The notes below the pieces were generated by a model. It was not told where the DNA came from. It ran no database searches and was given only the letters and a program-made list of their open reading frames with translations. Positions 54,931 to 63,966 of a DNA stretch of 64,000 bases are shown here, in pieces; position 1 is the first letter of the stretch, and every line of letters begins with the position of its first letter. Source of the DNA: Paraburkholderia sp. BCC1885 (lineage in GTDB: Bacteria > Pseudomonadota > Gammaproteobacteria > Burkholderiales > Burkholderiaceae); the NCBI RefSeq assembly GCF_900996235.1, contig NZ_CAAJGM010000110.1, positions 85,708-149,707 on the forward strand. The letters run 5' to 3'. Both the position numbers and the translations under genes were made by a program.

Positions 54931-54971
54931 GACAGTCAAACTTGCAAGTTAACCTTTTAAGTTTGACTGTC
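54931..54971. promoter_or_regulatory. MarR operator array
   Basis: A perfect 13-bp inverted repeat (GACAGTCAAACTT at 54931-54943, AAGTTTGACTGTC at 54959-54971) encloses a perfect 12-bp palindrome AACTTGCAAGTT (54939-54950). The next 13 bases repeat the pattern (AAC...GTT, 54951-54963). The adjacent short palindromes suggest two MarR dimers side by side. Confidence 0.7.
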
Positions 54972-55083
54972 CAATTTAGTCCAGATGCGGCGCCAGTCGT
55001 GGCCGAGGCTGTAGATTCGTCCGCGTCCCGGATCTTTTGCGCGCACGTTCAGTGGGGCCGGTGAAATTTTTTGCCTCCATCTG

Positions 55084-55113
55084 TTTACATTTTATTTTCA
55101 TTTGAATTACAAT
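55084..55113 (+). promoter_or_regulatory. sigma70-like promoter of the candidate sRNA
   Basis: TTTACA (55084-55089) and TACAAT (55108-55113) are separated by 18 bases in an AT-rich stretch; each hexamer matches its consensus at five of six (-35 TTGACA: TTTACA) and five of six (-10 TATAAT: TACAAT) positions. Transcription would start near 55120. Confidence 0.6.
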
Positions 55114-55119
55114 TTGCCT

Positions 55120-55197
55120 TATTTACTCCGACGTAAGTGCACTTGTCAGTGTGTTCTAGACCCGCCACCTTCCCCTTAGGTGCGCGGGTCTTTTTTT
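55120..55197 (+). ncRNA. candidate orphan small RNA, about 78 nt
   Basis: A good promoter (55084-55113) is followed 45 bases past the likely start by a strong intrinsic terminator, with no protein gene between them and no plus-strand gene closer upstream than metR. The RNA would carry a self-complementary AAGTGCACTT segment and then the terminator hairpin. It could instead be an attenuated leader of the TonB receptor gene 550 bases downstream. I know of no named family. Confidence 0.5.
55158..55197 (+). terminator. intrinsic terminator of the candidate sRNA
   Basis: GACCCGCCACCT (55159-55170) pairs with AGGTG-C-GCGGGTC (55178-55190, one bulged C) around a 7-base loop and is followed by seven T residues. 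It works on the plus strand only. Confidence 0.85.
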
Positions 55198-55744
55198 GTC
55201 ATACCGACGCCGAGGCATTGCCCGCCTGCCCGCCAACGTGATCCAGAACTCATTCATGTTACGAAAAGCACACACTTTCTTTACTTACATCAAACAAATT
55301 TTGACGAACTAATTCTGCCCTGATATGTTTCCGACCACAAACTGAAAGGTACGCTAAGTCATTTTGTTGGGTAGACCGGGGGGAACGCGTCGGCAGGTGT
55401 CGGAACATCGTTGAAGCGGGTGGGAAAACTGTTGAGTCGATTTTCCCATTTCATCAACTTAGGATAACTAATTCATTTTTCTCATAAAAGATTGAGGCTG
55501 CTGTCGCTCGTCTAAACAGAAAGCGCTCGACTTTTATGGAAGCCATGCGTACCTCTTACCAGGGCAATTCATTTGCTTAGCATAACTATTTATTTAGAAG
55601 CCGATTCCGACCTGAACCTTGAAGGAATCGTCGCCTAAGTCGCAAGAATCAACGGCAGTTCAAAGCAAGGCGGTGGGGTACCGCAAACGATCAGGCTCGC
55701 CAGGCCTTTTCGTATAACAACCGGCGTTAGTGGCGAGAGAGAAG

Positions 55745-58489
55745 ATGAAACAGAAGGTTTTGGGTTCGGCCATAAGAAAGATACTTTGGGCCGAAATGGC
55801 TTTAACCGCGGTGGCGGGCAGTTCCGCGTTCGCGCAGAGCCAACCGGCGGCAGCGGATACAGTGGCAGCTTCGTCTGCTACGATCGCCCAGGCGAGTCCG
55901 CATGACGGCGGCACGGCGGTCGCCGCCGCTTCGGATGCGGCGGCTACACCGGCCGTCAAACAGCTCAAGAAATTCGAAGTGACAGGCTCGCTGATTCGCA
56001 CCTCGGACAAGGTCGGCAATATCGAAGTCCAGACCATTACCGCCAAGGACATTCAGCAAAGCGGCTACACCACCGTCTCTGATTTCCTGCGCGGTACGGC
56101 GGCCAATTCGGCCAGTAGCTGGTCTCAGTCCACCATGAACAGCTCGGCGCCAGGGGGTGCAGGCATAGCGCTGCGCGGCCTGAGCGAAAAGTACACGCTG
56201 GTATTGGTGGACGGACAACGCGTCGCTAATTACGCGCAAGCGGTCAACTTCACCGACACGTTCTTCGACGTCAACGCGATCCCGCTGAGCATTGTCGATC
56301 ACATCGACATCGTCAAGACCGGCGCGGTTTCGATCTACGGCTCGGATGCGATCGCCGGGGTCGTCAATATCATCACCAAGAAGAATTTCCAGGGACTGCA
56401 ACTCGACACGCAACTCGGCAAGGCACAGCATCCCGGCAATGGGCAAGGTAGCTTCAGCGTGCTTGGCGGCTTCGGCGACCTCAACTCGGATCGCTTCAAC
56501 GTCACGGCGGCCGCCAGCTACTACCGCGACAGCGGCTCGACGCTGGCCGACCGCGACATGACCTCCGGCCAAAACTTCACGCAGTACGACGGCGGTCACG
56601 CGGCGCCGTTAGGCCCGAACCAGCAAACCTTCTGGGCAACGCCTGGCGGCAACACGGCGCTCTCCCCCTGCCCGCCCGGCAGCAATCCGGCGGCGACTAA
56701 CGGCCAGTCGTGCACGTACAACGTGGCCGCCGGCACGTCCCTGACGCCGGCTGTGACGCGCCTGAATGCGAAGGTTCGCGGCACCTTCAAGCTCGACGAA
56801 GACACCGAAGCGTATGCCGGCTTTTGGGTAAGCCGCGATGAAAACGTGCAGTTGCAAGGCCCCGCTTCGATCAGCAGCACGTCGAACGTGTTCAGCCCCA
56901 CGACAGGTTCCGTCTCGCCGCTGCCCCTCACCGTGCCCGCGTCGAATCCCTATAACCCGTTTGGCGTCGGTACGCCGATCAATTTGACGTTCCCGAACAA
57001 CGTAGGCGTGGCGGATACCGTGTCGACGTTCTGGATGGCTTCGACCGGTGTCAAAGGCTCGTTCAACACCGCGAAGCTGGGCAACTGGGATTGGTCCGCC
57101 GATTACGGCCACTCGCAAAGCACTGTCGACACGACATACTCGAACCGCCTGAACGTAGCGGGTCTCGAGAACATGCTGACGAACGGCACCTATAACTTCG
57201 CGAATCCTGCCGCGACGCCAAACGGCCTGAACGGCGTATTCACCGACGACAATCAGCAGTCGATTTCGAAAGTGGATAGCGTGACCGCCAAGACCTCGAC
57301 CGCGAACCTGTTCACGCTGCCAACCGGTAATGTCGGTCTCGGCTTCGGCACGGAGTTCCGTCATGAGTCGTCGGTCATCAATCCGCAAACGCTGTCGTCG
57401 CGGGGCATCACGGCGCCGGCCAACGTGCAGTCGGTGGATAGTTCACGCAATGTGGCCGCGGCGTTCTATCAAATCGACATTCCGATCATCACCAATCTGA
57501 CCTTCACGCAGGCCTCGCGTTACGACCATTACAGCGACTTCGGCGGCGCCTTCTCGCCGAGTTTCGCCCTGCGTTTCCAGCCGATTCGCATGTTGACCAC
57601 TTTTGCGTCGTACAGCCGAGGTTTCCGCGCGCCCACCGGCGTCGAGAACTCGCAGGCGGTCTATCTGGGCCACCAGAATCTGGTGGATCCGAATGATCCG
57701 AGCGGCGTGCCCACCAAGCACTTCACAACCGAGCAGACCACCGGCAATCCCAACCTGCAACCTGAGCACACGAAGAACTACAACATCGGCTTCCAGCTTT
57801 CGCCGGACGCGCTGACGGATATTGGTGCGGCGTTCTACAAGGTGCATATCGACGGCGTGATCGGGACCGCAGATCCAAACGCGGTGCTGGATGCCAACGA
57901 CCCGTCGACGGTAGTGCGCAATCCCGATGGCACGATCCGCTATATCGTGCAGCCGTTCGTCAACCTGGGCTCGCTCGATACCGACGGCTTCGACATGAAC
58001 TTCCGCAAGGCGCTGCGCACGTCGTATGGCACGTTCACGCTAACCGGCGACTGGGCTTACGTATGGCATTACAAGCTGCGCAGCCCAGGGTCGGCGCCGC
58101 AGGACTTCGCCGGCAACAACCTCGCGTATCTGCAACCGTTCGGCGCCAGTACGCCGCGCTGGAAGGGCAATACGACGCTGTCCTACGACTTCCACAATCT
58201 GACGACTTCGTTGACCTGGGAATACACGGGCCCCTACACGAATGCGGTGGCGGCGGAGTTCGGCGACGGCGGCCCCGGTTCGGTGGCGTCGTACAGTCAG
58301 TTCAATCTGATGGCGAGTTATCGCGGCATCAAGCACTGGACAATCTATGGCGGCATCACGAATCTGTTCGACCGCAAGCCGCCGTTCGACGTCGAATGGC
58401 AGGCCACGCCGGACATCACCGGGTACGATCAATCGCTGTATACCGACCTTGGGCGCTTCTTCCAGATTGGTGCAACGTACCGATTCTAG
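55745..58489 (+). CDS. large TonB-dependent receptor
   Basis: About 914 residues. Signal peptide to about residue 30 (SSAFAQ), an Ala-rich spacer, then a plug domain (KKFEVTGSLIRTSDKVGNIEVQTITAKDI, GIALRGLSEKYTLVLVDGQRVA, IDHIDIVKTGAVSIYGSDAIAGVVNIITKK) and a large barrel ending in IGATYRF. The plug is of the type found in receptors for carbohydrates and other non-siderophore ligands. No uptake or enzyme genes adjoin it, so the ligand is unknown. The ATG at 55745 follows GAGAGAAG. Confidence 0.9.
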   Translation: MKQKVLGSAIRKILWAEMALTAVAGSSAFAQSQPAAADTVAASSATIAQASPHDGGTAVAAASDAAATPAVKQLKKFEVTGSLIRTSDKVGNIEVQTITAKDIQQSGYTTVSDFLRGTAANSASSWSQSTMNSSAPGGAGIALRGLSEKYTLVLVDGQRVANYAQAVNFTDTFFDVNAIPLSIVDHIDIVKTGAVSIYGSDAIAGVVNIITKKNFQGLQLDTQLGKAQHPGNGQGSFSVLGGFGDLNSDRFNVTAAASYYRDSGSTLADRDMTSGQNFTQYDGGHAAPLGPNQQTFWATPGGNTALSPCPPGSNPAATNGQSCTYNVAAGTSLTPAVTRLNAKVRGTFKLDEDTEAYAGFWVSRDENVQLQGPASISSTSNVFSPTTGSVSPLPLTVPASNPYNPFGVGTPINLTFPNNVGVADTVSTFWMASTGVKGSFNTAKLGNWDWSADYGHSQSTVDTTYSNRLNVAGLENMLTNGTYNFANPAATPNGLNGVFTDDNQQSISKVDSVTAKTSTANLFTLPTGNVGLGFGTEFRHESSVINPQTLSSRGITAPANVQSVDSSRNVAAAFYQIDIPIITNLTFTQASRYDHYSDFGGAFSPSFALRFQPIRMLTTFASYSRGFRAPTGVENSQAVYLGHQNLVDPNDPSGVPTKHFTTEQTTGNPNLQPEHTKNYNIGFQLSPDALTDIGAAFYKVHIDGVIGTADPNAVLDANDPSTVVRNPDGTIRYIVQPFVNLGSLDTDGFDMNFRKALRTSYGTFTLTGDWAYVWHYKLRSPGSAPQDFAGNNLAYLQPFGASTPRWKGNTTLSYDFHNLTTSLTWEYTGPYTNAVAAEFGDGGPGSVASYSQFNLMASYRGIKHWTIYGGITNLFDRKPPFDVEWQATPDITGYDQSLYTDLGRFFQIGATYRF

Positions 58490-58540
58490 TGGCGATACTT
58501 AACGTAACGTAATCCTAACTACTTTTCAGTAAGTAACGAG

Positions 58541-58580
58541 CTGCGCCGCTTCCTGTACGTTTTAACAGGAAGCGGCGCAG
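58541..58580 (+). terminator. perfect 16-bp hairpin after the TonB receptor gene
   Basis: CTGCGCCGCTTCCTGT (58541-58556) and ACAGGAAGCGGCGCAG (58565-58580) pair without mismatch around an 8-base loop, 52 bases after the stop codon. No T-run follows. It probably protects or ends the receptor mRNA. Confidence 0.55.
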
Positions 58581-59027
58581 CGCCTCACATACCGGTCAAA
58601 GCATCTGTCGAACATCGATAATTTCGTGGGGCTACAAGCCCGCGAACCCGCGCCTCGTTGCCGACGAAACTCGGCAAGGTCGAGGACGATTACACGCCAC
58701 GCCCAGCGAGCGGCTCTACCCGTTGCCCACCGAACCCGTCTCCGTCAACATCGGTTCAAGGCTTCGTCCGCAGTGGCACCCTCGCTGTCCGGCGCGTAGG
58801 CGATATCCGCCGGTCGCCTACGTCGCATCGATCTACGCCAAAGTCCAGGTTTTTTCCGCGCGTTCCCGTCCCCTCCGGGCAGTCGGCTTTGCGAAGCGCC
58901 AGCCCGCCCAGCCTGCGTTTCGTCCGAATCGCCCCACCCCAATCTCCCCCTTCGCATCGCCACGGCAGAAAACGTGGTGCGCCTGGCAGTGTTGCACGGT
59001 CCCTGGTCGTTGCCCGCCAACGGGCGT

Positions 59028-59043
59028 TGACCAATACTGGTCA
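59028..59043. promoter_or_regulatory. small operator-like palindrome upstream of the HD gene
   Basis: TGACCA-ATAC-TGGTCA is a perfect 6-bp inverted repeat with a 4-base spacer, 69 bases before the HD gene start. It resembles GntR-type half-sites, though no such regulator is nearby. Confidence 0.35.
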
Positions 59044-59111
59044 GCATCAACAGGCCCTCACATGCAGCAATATTTTTCGAACCCGCTGATCTGATCTTTA
59101 AGGAGTATCGT

Positions 59112-59810
59112 ATGACCGCCACTATCGCCGGTATCAGGATTCCCGACAGCATCATGGCGCGCGCCGCCACCGAACTCGTGCGCGACACCGAGCCGGACCT
59201 GCTGTATAACCATTCCCGTCGCGTGTTTCTGTTTGGTGCACTGGCGGGCGAGCGCAAACAGTTCAAGTACGACCCGGAGCTGCTGTATATCGGCGCAATG
59301 TTCCATGACATGGGCTTGATCGATGCATACAGCAGCAAGACCAACCGTTTTGAAGTGGACGGCGCCAACGCAGCACGCGACTTCCTCACGCAATACAGCG
59401 TCAACGAATACGATATCGAACAGGTATGGGCGTCCATCGCGCTGCATACGACGCCCGGTGTGCCCGAACATATGAAGCCGGTGGTTGCGCTGGTGACCGC
59501 CGGTGTCGAAATGGATGTGCTCGGGCTCGCTTATAACGAATTCAGCGAAGACCAGCGAATTCAGGTGGTCGCCGCGCATCCGCGTGAAACGACTTTCAAA
59601 AATGACATCATCGATGCATTTGCACATGGCACGATCAAGAAGCCCGAAACCACGTTCGGCAACGTCAAGGCGGATGTTCTCGAACTGCGCGACCCCACTT
59701 ATAAGCGCCTGAATTTCTGCCAGATCATTCTGGGTTCGGCATGGGACGACAGCAAGGCCGGTCATGCGCATCACGCGGCTTGCAGTTGCTCGCATACCGC
59801 TCAGGCATAG
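59112..59810 (+). CDS. HD-domain hydrolase (cyanamide-hydratase-like)
   Basis: 232 residues. HD-type metal site: [23 protein letters not shown] (the HD pair) and [15 protein letters not shown]. Order and spacing recall the yeast cyanamide hydratase/Ddi2-like HD proteins, but substrate is unproven. The C-terminus ends in a His/Cys-rich tail ([16 protein letters not shown]) that could bind metal. A strong AAGGAGTATCGT site precedes the ATG. The haem catalase gene follows 85 bases later and may share its transcript. Confidence 0.82.
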   Translation: MTATIAGIRIPDSIMARAATELVRDTEPDLLYNHSRRVFLFGALAGERKQFKYDPELLYIGAMFHDMGLIDAYSSKTNRFEVDGANAARDFLTQYSVNEYDIEQVWASIALHTTPGVPEHMKPVVALVTAGVEMDVLGLAYNEFSEDQRIQVVAAHPRETTFKNDIIDAFAHGTIKKPETTFGNVKADVLELRDPTYKRLNFCQIILGSAWDDSKAGHAHHAACSCSHTAQA

Positions 59811-59895
59811 CACTGAAAGAGCAGGGTCATCGTCGATCGCTCTTGCATTTCCCGTCATCCGCTCGCCCTCTTTGACATCAAAGGAGTTGATTAGC

Positions 59896-61347
59896 ATGGC
59901 CAAGCTCACAACCGCATTCGGCGCACCCGTCGTCGACAACCAGAACATCAAGACCGCCGGCCCGCGCGGCCCGGCACTGCTCGAGGACGTATGGTTCCTC
60001 GAAAAGCTGGCGCATTTCGACCGCGAGGTGATTCCCGAGCGGCGCATGCATGCGAAGGGATCAGGCGCGTTCGGCACGTTCACCGTGACGCACGACATCA
60101 CACGCTACACGCGAGCAAAGATTTTTTCGGAGATCGGCAAGAAGACCGAGATGTTTGCGCGTTTTTCGACCGTGGCCGGCGAACGCGGCGCGGCGGATGC
60201 GGAACGCGACATCCGCGGTTTCGCGCTGAAGTTCTATACCGAGGAAGGCAATTGGGACCTGGTGGGCAACAATACGCCGGTCTTTTTCCTGCGCGATCCG
60301 CTTAAGTTTCCCGACCTGAATCACGCCATCAAGCGCGACCCGCGCACCGGCCTGCGCAGCGCGGAGAGCAATTGGGACTTCTGGACCCAGCTTCCCGAAG
60401 CCTTGCACCAGGTCACGATCGTAATGAGCGAGCGCGGCATTCCGAAGACGTTCCGTCATATGCACGGATTCGGCAGCCACACGTTCAGCTTTATCAACGC
60501 GCAAAACGAGCGGTATTGGGTCAAGTTCCATTTCCGCTCGCAGCAAGGCATCGACAATCTGAGCGACGCCGAGGCGGAAGCGCTGGTTGGCCGCGATCGT
60601 GAGACGCATCATCGCGACCTTTACGAGTCCATCGAACGCGGCGAATTCCCGCGCTGGACGCTGTTTGTGCAGATCATGCCGGAGAAGGACGCGGGCAGCT
60701 ATCACATCAACCCCTTCGATCTGACCAAGGTCTGGCCGAAAGGCGACTATCCGCTGATCGAAGTCGGTTTCTTCGAACTAAACCGTAATGCGGAGAATCA
60801 CTTCGCCGATGTCGAGCAGGCCGCTTTCGCGCCGGCCAACGTCGTGCCTGGCATCAGCTTCTCGCCGGACAAGATGTTGCAGGGGCGGCTCTTTTCGTAT
60901 GGCGACGCGCAGCGTTATCGCCTGAGCGTGAACTTCCATCAGATTCCGGTGAACTCGCCACGCGGCACGAAATATGTGCATAGCTATCATCGCGACGGGC
61001 TGATGCGTGTCGATGCGAATTCCGGCGGCGCAACTTCGTATGAGCCGAATACACGCGGCGAATGGCAGGAGCAGCCCGATTTCCGCGAGCCGCCGCTGTC
61101 GCTGGAAGGGATGGCGGATCACTGGAATCATCGCGTGGACGACGATTATTATTCACAACCGGGTGCGTTGTTCAGGCTGATGACGCCCGCGCAGAAACAG
61201 ACGCTGTTCGAGAACACAGCGCGAGCGATGCGCGGGGTGTCGAAGGCGATTCAGCAACTGCATATCGAGCATTGCACGCTGGCGGATCGCGAGTATGGAA
61301 TGGGGGTTGCCGGGGCTATCGAGGCGCTCGAAGGGCAAGCCGGCTAG
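59896..61347 (+). CDS. monofunctional haem catalase
   Basis: About 483 residues, small-subunit clade. The distal site is visible as [14 protein letters not shown] (His) and [10 protein letters not shown] (Asn), and the proximal haem Tyr in [17 protein letters not shown]; the NADPH-related region and [15 protein letters not shown] are present. AAAGGAG precedes the ATG at 59896. Removes hydrogen peroxide alongside the manganese catalase encoded at 42529-43401. Confidence 0.95.
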   Translation: MAKLTTAFGAPVVDNQNIKTAGPRGPALLEDVWFLEKLAHFDREVIPERRMHAKGSGAFGTFTVTHDITRYTRAKIFSEIGKKTEMFARFSTVAGERGAADAERDIRGFALKFYTEEGNWDLVGNNTPVFFLRDPLKFPDLNHAIKRDPRTGLRSAESNWDFWTQLPEALHQVTIVMSERGIPKTFRHMHGFGSHTFSFINAQNERYWVKFHFRSQQGIDNLSDAEAEALVGRDRETHHRDLYESIERGEFPRWTLFVQIMPEKDAGSYHINPFDLTKVWPKGDYPLIEVGFFELNRNAENHFADVEQAAFAPANVVPGISFSPDKMLQGRLFSYGDAQRYRLSVNFHQIPVNSPRGTKYVHSYHRDGLMRVDANSGGATSYEPNTRGEWQEQPDFREPPLSLEGMADHWNHRVDDDYYSQPGALFRLMTPAQKQTLFENTARAMRGVSKAIQQLHIEHCTLADREYGMGVAGAIEALEGQAG

Positions 61348-61499
61348 ACACCAGGCGGCGAGCACTGGCGCTGCGGGTTCGCGCGATTGACGAGGGAGTC
61401 GCGCGAACCCGCTATCATTTTGCTTTACCCGGCCTGATAAAGCCCTGCAAGATAGATGCGCAGCGAGACCACCGCCCGTCGCACTGCGCCATCACCGAC

Positions 61500-62099
61500 A
61501 TGACCGCCACGAAGCCCATCCCTCTAGACCTCCTCGTGCGTGAGATCCGCGCCTGCACCATTTGTGCCTCCGTGCTGCCGCATGCTCCACGTCCCATTGT
61601 CGCGGCATCCGCAGGCTCGCGAATTCTGATTATCGGCCAGGCGCCCGGTGCGCGAGTGCATGCGTCCGGTGTGCCATGGAGCGACGCGAGCGGCACGCGC
61701 CTGCGCACATGGCTCGGCGTCGACGAAGCATGCTTTTACGATGCTACGAAATTTGCGCTTGTGCCGATGGGTTTCTGTTTCCCTGGGCGCGGCGCGAGCG
61801 GCGATTTGCCGCCGCGTCCTGAATGCGCCGCGCATTGGCACCCTGCTTTGCTGGCACAGATGCGCTCGGTTCGCCTCACGCTGCTGATCGGACAATATGC
61901 GCAACGGTTCGGACTGGGCGCGACGTTCGGCGCAACGCTAACCGATAACCTGTTGCGGTGGCGGGAATTCGGCCCGCAGGTGATTCCGCTGCCACATCCG
62001 TCGCCGCGCAATATTGCCTGGTTCAAGCGCAATCCCTGGTTTGAAGCAGAGGTGTTGCCTACGTTACGCGAAAGGGTGGCGCAGGAATTGGCTGCGTGA
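61500..62099 (+). CDS. uracil-DNA glycosylase family protein
   Basis: About 199 residues. UDG-superfamily motifs are IIGQAPGARVHASGVPWSDASGTRL (water-activating loop) and LPHPSPRN (HPS-type leucine loop). CTIC near the N-terminus may belong to an iron-sulfur site as in family-4/5 enzymes, though further ligands are not clear. Likely cuts damaged bases or is a divergent relative. The start has no convincing ribosome site; ATG 61500 begins at the conserved region. Confidence 0.83.
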   Translation: MTATKPIPLDLLVREIRACTICASVLPHAPRPIVAASAGSRILIIGQAPGARVHASGVPWSDASGTRLRTWLGVDEACFYDATKFALVPMGFCFPGRGASGDLPPRPECAAHWHPALLAQMRSVRLTLLIGQYAQRFGLGATFGATLTDNLLRWREFGPQVIPLPHPSPRNIAWFKRNPWFEAEVLPTLRERVAQELAA

Positions 62100-62143
62100 C
62101 GAGGCTCAGCGGTTTTCCATGCCAGGACGTGCGACATATCAAA

Positions 62144-62162
62144 TATATCATCACGTGATATA
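62144..62162. promoter_or_regulatory. MarR-type operator upstream of marR-clc
   Basis: TATATCA-TCACG-TGATATA is a perfect 7-bp inverted repeat with a 5-base spacer in an AT-rich stretch, 31 bases before the MarR start. A third ATATCA half-site lies just upstream. Confidence 0.6.
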
Positions 62163-62193
62163 ATCGAGGTTCGTTAGCCTTGATGGATGTCCC

Positions 62194-62610
62194 ATGAAAG
62201 TACGAACTCGCGGCCTGAACAAGGCCGACTTCGAGCAACTGTCGGAGTTTCGCTACCAGATGCGGCGCTTCGAGCGGTTCTCGGAACAGGCCGCCCAAAG
62301 CGAGGGCATTACGCCCCTGCAGTATCTGTTACTGCTGCATATCAAGGGATATCCGGAACGCGACTGGGCCACCATCGGCGAACTGGCAGAGCGGCTTCAG
62401 TCGCAGCATCACGGCGTCGTCGCGCTGGTGTCGCGTTGCGAAGCGCTCAATCTGGTACGCCGTCAGGTGAGCGAAAGCGATCGCCGCCAGGTGGAAGTGC
62501 ACCTTGAAAAGGCCGGCGAGCGCCTGCTGGCCAAACTGGCGGAACTGCATCGCGCAGAACTGAAATCGCTCGAGGGTGCTTTCCAGATTCCACAGATCGA
62601 CTTCGACTAA
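62194..62610 (+). CDS. MarR-family regulator
   Basis: 138 residues with the MarR winged helix (ITPLQYLLLLHIKGYPERDWATIGELAERLQSQHHGVVALVSRCEALNLVRRQVSESDRRQVEVHL). It sits two bases before the ClC gene, so the two are translationally linked. The palindrome at 62144-62162 probably makes it autoregulatory. Signal unknown. Confidence 0.9.
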   Translation: MKVRTRGLNKADFEQLSEFRYQMRRFERFSEQAAQSEGITPLQYLLLLHIKGYPERDWATIGELAERLQSQHHGVVALVSRCEALNLVRRQVSESDRRQVEVHLEKAGERLLAKLAELHRAELKSLEGAFQIPQIDFD

Positions 62611-62612
62611 CC

Positions 62613-63876
62613 ATGAGCACGAATTCACACAAGCGTGACTTCTCGGTCAACGCACGGCTTCCCGCCATTTTTGCTTTGGCGGCATGCATCGGGGTGGTCA
62701 GCACATTCGCCGCCTTCGTCTTGCTGAATCTGATCCATCTGTTCACCAATCTGTTTTTCTTCGGCACGCTTTCGTTTGCCGACCGTTCGCCCGCCACCAA
62801 CACGCTGGGTGTTTGGGTCATGGCTATACCGGTGATAGGCGGGCTGATCGTCGGCCTGATCGCGCGGTACGGTTCCGAGAAAATCCGCGGACACGGCATT
62901 CCTGAGGCTATCGAAGCAATCCTGTTCGGCAAGAGCAGGATGTCGCCTAAGGTGGCTGTGCTCAAGCCGCTGTCGTCCGGCATCGTGATCGGCAGCGGCG
63001 GCCCGTTCGGCGCGGAAGGGCCCATCATCATGACGGGCGGCGCGCTCGGCTCGCTGATCGCGCAATGCGTGAAGGTCACTTCGGCGGAACGCAAAACGCT
63101 GCTGGTGGCAGGCGCCGCGGCTGGCATGACGGCCGTGTTCGGCACCCCGGTGGCGGCCGTGCTGCTCGCGGTGGAACTGCTGCTGTTCGAATGGCGGCCA
63201 CGCAGCTTCCTGCCGGTGGCGGTGGCCTGCGCGGTGGCCGGCTTTTGCCGCGCACTCTTCTTCGGCACGGGCCCGTTGTTTCCGCTTGAAACTGCCGCAC
63301 CGGATGGCTGGGCGCTCTTCTCGTGCGTGATTGCCGGGTTGTTGTCGGGCGCCCTGGCATCAGGGCTTTCTGCGGCGCTGTACAAGACCGAAGACCTGTT
63401 CGGCAAATTGCCGCTCCACTGGATGTGGTGGCCCGCGCTGGGCGGCGTCGTGGTCGGCATCGGCGGATGGCTCGAACCGCGCGCCCTGGGTGTCGGTTAT
63501 GACGTGATCGGCGATCTGCTGCATCAGCACATTGCCTTGCAGATAGCGCTTCTGCTGCTGGCCGTGAAGGCCGTCATGTGGGTCGTTGCGCTCGGGTCCG
63601 GCACGTCCGGCGGCGTGCTCGCGCCGCTGCTGATGCTTGGGGCCGGACTTGGCGCGGTGCTTTCGCATTGGCTGCCGGGCAACCAGCCGGTGTTGTGGCC
63701 GCTGGTCTGCATGGCCGCCACGCTCGGCGCCACGCTTGGCGCGCCGTTGACGGCAATCGTGTTCGCTTTCGGTCTCACCCATGACAGCAACGCGCTGCTG
63801 CCGTTGCTGAGCGCGACGCTGATCGCGCACGGCTTCGCGACGGTGACAATGCGCCGCTCGATCATGACCGAGAAAA
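62613..63876 (+). CDS. ClC-family chloride channel/antiporter, 3' end displaced by an IS
   Basis: 421 codons before the break. Selectivity-filter motifs are SGIVIGSGGPFGAEGPIIMTGG (GxFxP variants) and GSGTSGGVLAPLL, with about ten hydrophobic helices. Homology-like sequence runs to MRRSIMTEK and then changes abruptly at 63877, where GTAAGCGG begins a likely IS66-family element. The frame stays open through the IS to the window edge. The membrane core is intact, but the C-terminal tail (often CBS domains) is lost or lies beyond the IS. Confidence 0.82.
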
Positions 63877-63923
63877 GTAAGCGGCTCGTCCCCACCGTCG
63901 TAGGCGGTTGCTGCGATACACAG

Positions 63924-63966
63924 CAAAGTGATGTCCATCATTTGCGATTTGATGGACATCACTTTG
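63924..63966. repeat. 17-bp perfect inverted repeat straddling the IS ORF start
   Basis: CAAAGTGATGTCCATCA (63924-63940) and TGATGGACATCACTTTG (63950-63966) pair fully around a 9-base loop. Both candidate start codons of the IS ORF (63931 and 63952) fall inside the stem. Confidence 0.85.

Larger units (their letters stand above)
54887..55744. other. 858-base gene-free region with MarR operator and candidate sRNA
   Basis: No supported protein gene. It holds the MarR operator array (54931-54971), a strong sigma70-like promoter (55084-55113) and an intrinsic terminator (55158-55197) on the plus strand, then an AT-rich 540-base leader for the TonB receptor gene in which I see no further clear element. 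Confidence 0.55.
58490..59111. other. 622-base gene-free stretch, possible dispersed element
   Basis: Between the TonB receptor and the HD gene. A perfect 16-bp hairpin sits at 58541-58580. From about 58620 to 59040 the DNA is GC-rich and open in several frames on both strands, but I find no domain, codon pattern or ribosome site that supports a protein. It may be a non-coding repeated element. A small palindrome at 59028-59043 precedes the HD gene. Confidence 0.45.

Noticed and set aside
58658..59094. Overlapping open frames on both strands between the TonB receptor and HD genes
   Set aside because: No ribosome site, no domain, several frames open at once. I treat the region as non-coding.
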